This document shows, piece after piece, positions 49,355 to 60,505 of a stretch of DNA of 64,000 nucleotides. The translations under genes were made by a program, and so were the position numbers. Source of the stretch: Channa striata. Lineage: Eukaryota > Chordata > Actinopteri > Anabantiformes > Channidae. The stretch covers positions 23,673,498-23,737,497 of the forward strand of contig CM065174.1 in the NCBI GenBank assembly GCA_033026295.1. Reading direction: 5' to 3'. Under the pieces are notes generated by a model. It was not told where the DNA came from and searched no databases. It was given only the letters and a program-made list of their open reading frames with translations. Numbering within the stretch: position 1 is the first letter of the stretch; every line of letters begins with the position of its first letter.

Positions 49355-52300
49355 CTCTTTAGGTGCTGTGTATTTGCGGACGGACACTGTGGGAGTCCTG
49401 AGCTCTGCTGAGAGCTCCAGGGTTTCTCTACAGGGTGTTAGCTTGTCTGTGATCAAGACAATAACTGAAAACATGGAAACATGTTGCCCCGCTTCCCAAA
49501 CTCTTGACCCAGTGCTCAAACTGACTGCCATAGCTTTCTATTACCATATCACCACCTACACCTTACAAGTAATCAGATCATGATATATTTTATTATTTCT
49601 TTCAACTGATTAAATGTCTTATATTCATACTTTGTGTTGTTATGTCTTAATTAGGTTCAGTGTCAAGAGGAGCTTACTGTTGAATGGACGCCGCCAGATC
49701 ACATGATCTTATATCAACACATGACTGAAGCTCAGGCTTGCTGGCATATGCTTCACAGAGAGAAACGAAAGGACAGTCAAGTCAAACCTACGGAGAGTGA
49801 AAGTGATGTAGGCCACAGTAGAGGGCTATGTGTGCGTGTTGAAATGGGCTGTACTCGTTTGACAGCTCATGTCAGCGAACAGAACTATATTCTCCTCCAC
49901 ACAGAAGCCGTCGTTCTCTCCAGGCATGCTGGGTCAATGCACATACGCTCCCCTTCTCTGATCATCAACTTTGACGGCAACAACATTGTCACCTTTGAAA
50001 GCCTGGATGTGGAGACACACACGGAGCTGACTGAGATGCAGCTGCACAGAGACACTTTCCCCTTCCTCACCACTCTGCACAACCGTGTCTGGGTTCTCAC
50101 TTGCCCGTCCATGGCTGTCGAATTCCCCTACCAATACAATTTCTCAAACACCTTTGACATGGCCATTAGTGTGCAAAAGTGGCTAAAGACTCTTCATCGT
50201 TCACCGAGCCAGGTCTCTGATGTCCAACGATTGCCTCCTGACCTTGTGTTCAAAATCAGTCAGTTCTCATTTGTCTTCCTGGATGACGTCTTTGAAATCA
50301 AACTGCGAGACAACTATGAGCTGATGAAAGACGAGAGCAAAGAAAGCGCAAAGCGTCTACAGCTTCTAGACAAGAAGGTGGCAGATTTGCGCAAACAGCA
50401 CGGTGAACTTTTGCCTGCCAGAAAGATTGAAGAGCTGTACAGTTCACTGGAGAAAAAGCACATAGAAATCTATATCCAGCGTTCACGTCGTCTCTATGCA
50501 AATACACCGATGAGGAAATCTCTGCTGACGTGGACTGTTTCAGACCTGGAGTTAGTAGCACTGGCTGATCAGAATCTTCATGGGCCTGAGAGGGTGAGAG
50601 AGCAGCTAAGAGATATTGATGGGATTAGTCCCTTCCCCAGAGATGGACTGCCTCTGGTGGTCCAATGGTGCCGTGCAGTCAAGTTTAAACTGGCCGCATT
50701 TTTGGGTATGTAAACACTAACTGGAAAAATGTAGATGCTATAGTTCAGTGACAATAAATTAAAATTTTACTGTCATTGTTTTCTGCCAGTGCGAATTCGG
50801 GACTATCCACGCTACCTGTTTGAGATCCGGGACTGGGAGCTGTCTGGGCGTCTCATTGGGACAGAGCATGATGGACAGATAAGAGCTTGTCGCAAAGAGA
50901 TTGTCCACCTTGGTCCACCATGGGGAGATGTGACAGTTCACAGGAATATGCCACCACTCAAGTTTTACTATGATTTCAAGTGTGAGTTATTGGTACAGTG
51001 GTATTGACCCAGCACAATTCTCCACAGTCCTGTCTTGATTTGTTGAAGTTACTAGTTTTATTATGATTTCTCCTGGAAGTCCCACTAGATATATCCAGCC
51101 CTTCATTATGTCTGACTATTGACAGTTTTTGACTTTGCATTGTCTACTGTGACTCAAAGAATCATTAAAAAGCACAAGAAAGCATCAGGCAGATTCAGAC
51201 CAAGACAGAAACTTAACATATGCCCTTGCAACACAACAATAATTGTTGACAAAAAAGGTTTGCTTGACTGCTGTACTTACCTTGCATTAAAAAGCAGCAG
51301 TTAGATATATAAAAATAATAGTTGCGAAATGTATGGATGATTTTAAGATCTTTATTCAGTGGTACCAGACAAACAGTTATGATTATCTTACTATTCTGTA
51401 CCGTGTGGTTTAGCATTTATTTTCTCTTTTTTTATAGCCAATATTTCTCTCTACACAATTGTGTGGGGGCCATGTTGGGACCCTGCCTGGACTTTGATTG
51501 GACAATCAGTTGACCTGCTGACCAAACCCACAGTTGACCCTTCACCTCCGCTGGCCTGGTGGGACAAAAGTCGTCTCCTGCTGCATGGGCGCTGGGTCAT
51601 GGACATTGATCAAGCCAATCTACATCAGCTAGCTACAGAGGTGAAATTATATAACACACTATACAAAATCAGCTTATGGAAATGACCTGCATTTATGTGA
51701 GAAAAAATTATCAGCAAAAGTATGCAAATAAGCAAATTTGATTTACGTGTGTTATTCTCTTTGAAGGCAACCCACTTTCTGGGCTACTTAGCTATGTGAT
51801 GCTAAAAAATGTGTTTGATTTAATACTGTATTTTTCAGCTTTTTTTGTACTATTACAGGACCCTTACAACACAACAGAAAATCTGCACTGGGAGTGGCAC
51901 AGGCTAAACTTTCACTGGAACCCTGGGCAGTTTATTTTTAAAGGACATTTGGATGTAAATGTCAGGACAGCGTCGAAGTAGGTGGAAGCATCATAGCTAA
52001 AATGTGTGGTAAATGATAATGGTATTGTAAGTTCCTTTTTTCCATCTTAGGTACGATGATATCCGTTTCTTATACCTGCCCAACCTGTGTATGACTCTTG
52101 ACCTCCAATGGCTGTGCCATGGCAACCCCCATGACCACCATGCTGTAATGCTCTGCTGTGCAGAGAACATTGCCGACATAACCTCAGGACAACCCCATGA
52201 CTCCTACAGGGCTTTCCGCTCTGAGAATCTGAACCTCTCCATCACCATGGACCTTAACCAGCATTATGGCACAGGTATGTTTAAGTATGTGAAATTTAAC

Positions 52301-55300
52301 TCACTCTTTGTTCAAAAAGGGATTTGAATGTTTTGAAAGTCTTAAATCTATTAAAATTTTGGAGATGTTGCACATGTCAAGGTTATGTTTTGGTGACATT
52401 TGTTTGCACAGAGCCTTTAAAAACTTTTAAAAGTGATTAACTGGGAATATTAACAATGTGCTTCCTATGGTAAATATATTTGGCATTTTGTTTCTAATGG
52501 CTTACTGTTTTGCAATTTGTTCATTATTATTAGCATATAAAAGTTTTTATTATATACCAAAGTGTATTAGAAGAGCTTCAAAAGACATATTTTAACTTGA
52601 ACAATGCAGAAACCCATATAAATGTTCTGCCTTAGTTTTTGTATGTTATACTTTACATATTTTTCTTTTCCTTCGTAGAATTATCTCAGCCCAAGGTCCT
52701 GCTGTATAGCAGTACACTGCGCTGGATGCAGAACTTTTGGGCCACCTGGACAAATGTGTCTCGGCCAATCTGCAGAGGCAAGCTCTTCCACAGCCTCAGA
52801 CCAGTTCGCAAGAAGCTGGGTCAGCACTACAAGCAGATGTCCTACACAGCAGCCTTCCCACAACTAGAAGTAAGTGTTTTTAGGTGGTGGTTTTTAGGTA
52901 ATTGCAGTAATTGGCAAAAAAAGTAATGTCGTACCATGGATACTACACTTTTAGCCACTTAGTTAATAGATGGTGCTCTGATTTCTGACAGGATACTTAA
53001 TTAACCTCACCACCGGTGTACCACAGGGCTCAGTCCTTGGTCCTCTTTTTTTCATGTATAATTCTTTCCTCGGCTCTATCATCAATTCAAATGGCTTTTC
53101 CTGTCACGGTTATGCGGATGACACACAGCTCTTCCTATCCTTTTCGCTGACGACTCTACGATTTCGTGATGCATCTCTGCCAGTCTCTCTGACATCTCTG
53201 TTTGGATGAGAGAAAGGCATCCAGCCAGAGCTTTACGGAACACCTCAGTCTCTAGGTCATTCAGATTAGCCCTCCACAATATTAGAAAGATCAGACCCTA
53301 CCACTCAGAATACACAACCCTATTCATTGTGTAGACGTTGATCATATCTCGTCTCGATTACTGCAATCCAGTGTTTATTGCGTTACCGACATGCACGATC
53401 AAACCCCTGCAGATGATCCAAAATGCAGCAGCATGTCTCATTTTTAATCAGCCAAAAAGGACTCACGTCACAACGCTCTTCAGATCTCTGCACTGACTTC
53501 CTGTAGTTTAAGTTCAAAGCTCTGTCTCTTGCCTTCAGGCTGGTCAACTCTACAGCTTCAGCTTACCTCAAGTCAATCATTCAGGTTTACAATCCCTCTT
53601 GTCCGCTGCGCTCTGCCAGCGAATAATGTGTGGTGGTCACAGTGCCCCACAGAAGTCACCAAGGCAAACTCTTCAGCTCAGTGATCCCAAGTTGGTAGAA
53701 TGAGCTGCCAAACTCTGTATGCTCAGCAACTTCACTTTCAATATTTTGAAATAACTCTTCCGCATCTTCCTTTGCACTTAAAAAAAAAAATATGATTCTG
53801 CTCTTTCTATTACTTACGTCTCATGAAACAAACACTTCTTCTGAGAGCACTTTGCTTTAACGTTTTCTCCTTGCTGTCTTATACCTTACTGGTAAGTCAC
53901 TTTGGATAAAACCATCTGCTAAATGAAATGTAATTAGTGTTTCCCCTGATTTCCTTATCGGTCATTTAGATTCCTAACTAGTTGTTTTGTATCTTTCAGG
54001 TCTATTACTGGGCCTCCTTCGCCCAGCAGAGAGGTATCCTAGTAGACTGCAACAGAGGACATGTCTTTACTCGTGGTGCACAGAGACTGATTCCACAGGG
54101 TACATGAATTTGCATGAAAGCATTCAAGAAAGATGACTTAATTTAGTAACAGTGCAATAGTTCAGTGTATTTATTTATTTTTTTAATGGATGGATTTGTG
54201 CCTTTTTAAATTGTCTCTCAGCTGGCACTGTGATGAGGAGGCTAATCTCTGAATGGAATGTGACTCAAATGGTTAGTGAGCTGTCTAAGGTGACCGTTCA
54301 CCTCATGGCGTCTACCCGGGATGAAACACTTGACCCCAAGATGAATCCCCAGGTTAAGAAAACTCACCTGCTCAGCCTATCCTCGCTGAGCTACCAGCGC
54401 CAGAGCAATCGCACGGAGCAGGTACAAGCCCCAAGTCTCTTCTTACCTGTTTTAATAATTTAGTACCCTTTGTCCCTTAACCTTTTGCTCCTTTTTAAAT
54501 ATTTTTAATAGGAGGTGAACCCAAAGGATGAGACTAATGCCTCTTACACTCACAAACTGCACCTTGTTGACCTGCGTGCTTCCTGGACCACCACCAACAG
54601 GAACATAGCCTTTGGGCTATATGACGGTTACAAAAAGGCATCTGTGCTGAAAAGGAATCTCTCAACTGAAGCTTTGAAGGGTCTAAAGATTGACACACAG
54701 CCCCAGGCTAAGAAGCTCAAACGCTCTCCATCCAACTACTCTCCTACCACTCCTCCAACTATACCAGTCATGCCCACCATCAGTCGGGCAGAAAAAAGTC
54801 AAAATGAAGGTGAAGAAATTGTTAACTAAGAGAAATAATACAACAGCTTGGTCCTTTAAGATCCACTAACATATTTTTTTTCTTTTTCACATTCTGTAGG
54901 AACATCAATGCTCCAGAAACTGATTGAGGAAACAGACAAGTTTGTGGTGTTTTCAGAGGAGGACTCAGGTGTAAGCGACCAGCTGTGTGGCATTGCAGCC
55001 TGTCAAACTGATGATGTCTATAACCGCAACTGGTTTATCGAGTTGGTCAACTGTCAGGTAATTTCATGACATTAATAATAGCAGATGTATTTCTTATTGT
55101 ATCTGTCTATCTATCTATGTATCGTATTGTATTTCTCAGAACTGCACTGCGCCATTTTAAATTGTTGTAAAATCTTTCATATTGTTACTTCTGAGTTAGT
55201 CCAATTTCGGGGGTTCATGTTAATACCTTCAAATTAATCTGTTCAAGTAAGATTAAACCTCCCTGAGTCGTGTCAGTAATACACGTTTACAGTTTGACAA

Positions 55301-58300
55301 GCACACTTCTATACATTTGTAATTTATACCTTAGTAACATTATCCCTAACCATGCTCATTTAATCTATAATGCAACAGCCTGTCATTGCGATTTCTCTCT
55401 TACTCTGTATTTCTCCATAAAAGTGTCTTTGTGGTAGTCAGTCATTTGTGTTCTACCACAAAAGTTCACCTTTTCCTCGCTTTCCAACAGGAATTCAGGG
55501 AAACCATTGCAGACATGCAACCTCTCTTAAATGGAACTAAAGACTTTTGCATGCTAATAGTAGCTGACACCTGCATATTACGTACAATATGCTATTTATT
55601 CTGGTTTTGTTATATATGGACTTAGCATTCACCTTTCTGTGCAGGTTTTTTTCCGAATGCAACATGTAGTGAAAGCAAGCTCTCATCTGCAGTGTTGGTT
55701 AAATCTTGTGAAAATTCACAGGTATTCTTTTGCAGGGTTACTTTTGCATTAATAGTTGCAGGTTTCTACGTAGCAAATTCCTGGTGGGAGTGAAGCACAG
55801 ACAGTATTTGATTTAATGAATACAGCTCAAATATCTGAGTAGCCCACAGTTTTAATCCTTTAATATATTTGCTTTGCTCAGATGATGCTACGTGGAACAG
55901 AGACAGCAGGCTGTGTGTTGGTGTCTGCAGCAAAGGCTCAATTGCTGCAGTGTGAACACCACCCGGCCTGGTATAGCGACACCCTGAAGCAGAAAACCAC
56001 CTGGACTTGTCTGCTGGATGGCATGCAGTACTTTGCCACCATGGAACCCAATCCGTCTGAGCAAGAGGACAGGCAGTTGTGGCTAGAAGTAAGCAAATCT
56101 CTTCTTTTGTGATGCACTATTCCTGCTGTAAACTGTTGGCGACTGGGGAGTTACCCGGTCTGCTGGGGAGGCAAATTTTTAGGCAGGAGGAGATGAATGA
56201 CAAGAGTGGGACAGTCTCCCTCTACCTGAAAAGTTATCTTGCCAGACAAGGAGCTTTTTGTTTCTGTTACAAAGAATAGCTACATTTCCCCCATCATCCT
56301 GTGAATTGTATCAATATAAGTGGCAATGAGTGTTCCAAGTGTAAAACAGGAAATGTTACGTTGATTAAAGCAGGTGGTCCAGTATACTAAACCCAAAGAG
56401 TACCTAGTTGTCATCCTATTGTCTCACATAACTGTTTCCTTTTTCTGCAAGAGACACTGTATAAGGCAGTTTATTGATCAGGTCATTTGTTAGACAATAA
56501 TGTTATTTTTGTACATTTATGGTCACAGATTCCATCAGCACCTCTCTGCACTCACATTTTGACTGTTACTTGTTTTTCAAAAAAGAGACAAAACACAAAG
56601 TTCAAAAGGAATTTGACTGAAGGAATTTTTCTGTAGATATTGCAATAATATTGTTTTCTTTTAATTCTTTTGACCCTGAAAATCATGTAGTAAAAACCTG
56701 ATAATGTAACAAGTACATTCCACAAGTAGTTCTTGTGTGCCGATGTGCCTCCTTATTCCATGTCTTTACAGACTAAATAAACCTGTTTAATGTGGTGGTG
56801 GTGGTGTTGTTGATGATAATTAGGATTACTTCATGTCAAACAACTTACATTCTTGCTTTTTGGACATTATACAGGTCTTTTTCTTGATTGAATGTCTGAT
56901 AGTTTTAAGGCTTAAATCTGACTGTGTGTAGCATTTTGGGTAAACTCAGAAGTGCAGGCTGTCTGTCGTGTTTTCTCTGTGAGCTGCTCGACCTATGAGT
57001 GTTTCTCTTGTTAAGCCTCTTGTGTTATGTTGTTATTAGGTGAAAAACATAGAGGAACACAGGCAGCGTAACCTGGACTCAGTGCTGGAGCTGATGGAGA
57101 GCGGCCAGGCTGTGGGAGGAATGGTCAGCACCACTACAGGTACGACAGAACTTATTGTAAGCCAGTGGTTTATCCATAACCATGTGCTTGTTAAAAGGTT
57201 GTGCTCTCCTGAAACCCACACACGAGTTATTGCACTTTATTTTGAGAAAACCCAACAGCTTTTTTTAAAAGACCTATATGCCTTACACTGTCTTGTCACA
57301 TTTGAATTCCTTAGTAAGTAAAGTCATTCATATTTTCCATAGCAGTATTTACCAGTTTCAATTTTCAAAATCTGTAGACTGGAACCAGCCTGCTCAGGTA
57401 AATGAGACACAGCAAGTTCAACGTATCATCTCGCGCTGTAGCTGCCGGATGCACTACATCAGTTACAGTCATGACATCAACCCAGAGCTGGCCACACAGA
57501 TCAAACCACCAGAGCTGAGGGATAACCACGAGAAAGAGGACCTGCTGAAAAAACAGGCTGGTATGTGTCTCCTTATCTAGAGATTTTATAGATCATATCT
57601 TGACATCTACAGAGTGAGCAGTGGGTACAAAAGTACAAAATATTACTATAAACAAATTCTGGGCTACTGGACAGGAAGAAGATTACAGACCATCCAATCC
57701 GTCCATTTAAGATTTAAAGTACGCTCCTCCCATTTGTCGCTCAACAGTACACAAAAAGTCAGTAAAATCTTGTAAACAAGATTTAAAATTTGCAGTGGAC
57801 TTACAGTGTTATGTGTCAATCAAGCTAATATGAGAAGTGTTACACATGAAAAATTCAAGTCTGTAAAGCTTTATGTACTACTGCACCCCATGGTTGAGGG
57901 GGAGGTGTGTAATATTTACATCAATGTATTGGCAGTATTATAACCTGAAAGTTGTAAACCATTATATTTAATGTTAAAAGTAAATGTAATGTAAAAAAAA
58001 CAAAACAAAACACTTTTACACCAAACTTTTCATATTTAAAACTATTTATCGTGTTCCTTTTACTTCACAATTATGTGCTACTTTGTGGTGGTAAGAAAAC
58101 TTTCGTCAACGTTGGCAGCTCTGGGATTATAATTTTCACAAAGTTGCTGCTTTCTAGGTGCTGTGGATACCTTCACCCTCATACATCATGATCTAGAGAT
58201 ATCCACGAACCCTGTTCAGTACGCTATGATCCTGGACATTGTCAACAATCTGCTGTTACATGTTGAGCCCAGACGCAAGGTAGGCTAAAGAATCACCAGA

Positions 58301-60472
58301 CTAATTCTCCTAATCTACAAAAGATGTTCTTACCATTATTTCATCTTATTTTTATCTTGTTTCATGTGCCCAGGAGCACAGTGAGAAAAAGCAGAGAGTG
58401 CGTTTCCAACTGGAAATTTCTAGTAACCCAGAGGAGCAGCGCAGCAGCATCTTACATCTCCAGGAGGCAGTCAGGCAGCACCTTACTCAGATAAGACGCC
58501 TTGAGAAACAGATTTACTCAAATATCAGGGTGAGCCTCACATACCTTTACTGCTGATTTTAGTAAAAATCCAGGGGTGGACAGTCAACTTGTATTCCATG
58601 TATATGTATAAATGTAGTATGTACTTTCTTCATCGCCTTGCAGGCACAACCTGAGGAACTTAGCAATGAGGATCTGAACGAAATCAATACAAGACTGCAG
58701 AACCAACTAAACCAGGAAAAGAATGACATGCAGACGAAGAGTGAAGAGCTTAACATTCTCGTCAGGTCTCACGTCAGCTCATGTACACGTCTCATACAGT
58801 GAAAATGCAGCACACTGGTAAAACATTCTCTTTGTGACAGGTGTTTTAAGGACTTCCAGCTTCAACGGGCAAATAAACTGGAGCTGCGTAAGCCCCCGGA
58901 AGATGTAAGTGTTGTAAGGAGAACAGAAATCTACTTTGCTCAGGCTCGCTGGTGCTTGACGGAAGAGGACGGCCAGCTTGGTATTGCTGAGCTGGAACTG
59001 CAGAGATTCATGTACAGTAAGGTGAGCACAGCAAACATGTATAACGCTTGGAGGTTAGAAAAAATAGAGAAATTGCACTTTGATCTTTATAGATGTTGTT
59101 CCTTGTCATTACTGAATAGTAGATGGCCACTGTGTGTATATTGTCTTTACACAGCTGAACAAGTCTGATGACACAGCAGAACATCTTTTAGAGCTTGGGT
59201 GGTTCACAATGAACAACTTGCTGCCAAATGCTGCATACAAGGTAATAAGTTACTTGCGTAATTTATATTAGTCTAGATTTTACTTTGGATTTTCTAGAAC
59301 AAAAACTGTTAAACCATTTGATTCTACTATGTCACAGTTTTCTCCACTAACCCATGGCACAAACCTTTTACAACTAAAGGCAGTGACTTTTCTTTCTCTA
59401 AATCTCTTTTCTATAGAAACTGCACTTAATGGCCTCTTTATTAGTCTGTCAGTTAAAACATAATTATGTTTGTGAAATAAAATTTTTGTCTGACCTGTTA
59501 TGTTTTATAACATTACATTTTTTTATATGTATGTATACACATATATAAAAATGTATATATTGTAACTCAAAATAGTGTTAACTCACATTTATGGCTCTGC
59601 CTGGTTTCCCCTATGCAGCGTTTGAGGGTATGTACACTGTGCACTGACAAGACCGTAACGTCTGTGTGGACTCTGTCTTGTTTGTCTAGATGGGATCACT
59701 CAGTGGCTCTGCAGAGATTCATATTCTGTGTTGCATGCGAAAGACCAAGATTTATTGATGCATGTGCGATCAAGGAAACATTAAAAGTGCACTTAAAACC
59801 TCAGTGTTTGTCGATTCTATCCTCATGTCATTAGATTTTTGTATTGTTTACTGTTTTCAAGTGACATTGAAATTATATGAAGGTCTGGTCTATTTTTTGT
59901 TGGGGATACAATAAGTTTCCTTTGTTTTTAGGTTGTACTTCGTCCTCAGAGTAACTGCCAGTCAGGACGCCAGTTTGCTTTGCGCATCTTCAGTAAAGTG
60001 CGCCCCCCTGTGGGTGGAATTTCAGTGAAGGAACACTTTGAGGTGGGGAATATCCTTTCAACAAATAGTTTAGAACATTATGGTTTTATTTTTTTAAACA
60101 TTTTTCTGATTTTCTGATACTTTTCTATCATCAGGTGAATGTGGTGCCTCTCACCATCCAGCTAATGTACCAGTTTTTCAAGCGAATGATGGGATTTTTC
60201 TTCCCTGGGAGAAATGTTGAGGAGGAGGAAGTCACAGATGAGGAGGACAAATTCAGATTGGTAACTACAGGTATGTTTTTGTCAGCTGTGGAAAAACGAG
60301 CAGCACAATCTCTTCATGTGATCACCAGCTTGCAGAGTAAACCAATCAATATTAGTTTCCATTTTCTCAGCCAGACATGTGTGCGTGTGTGGTGTTGAAT
60401 TGCCCATCGCTGTGTTATGTCATCCCTCTGAGCTATTAAAAGGCCTCGTCACTTTGAATATGACCTTGAGGT

Positions 60473-60505
<33 letters not shown>

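Noticed and set aside
55386..55625. Possible extra bltp2 exon within intron 25
   Set aside because: Exon 25 joins exon 26 in phase 0 and matches the human order without it; the stretch has no counterpart in the protein.
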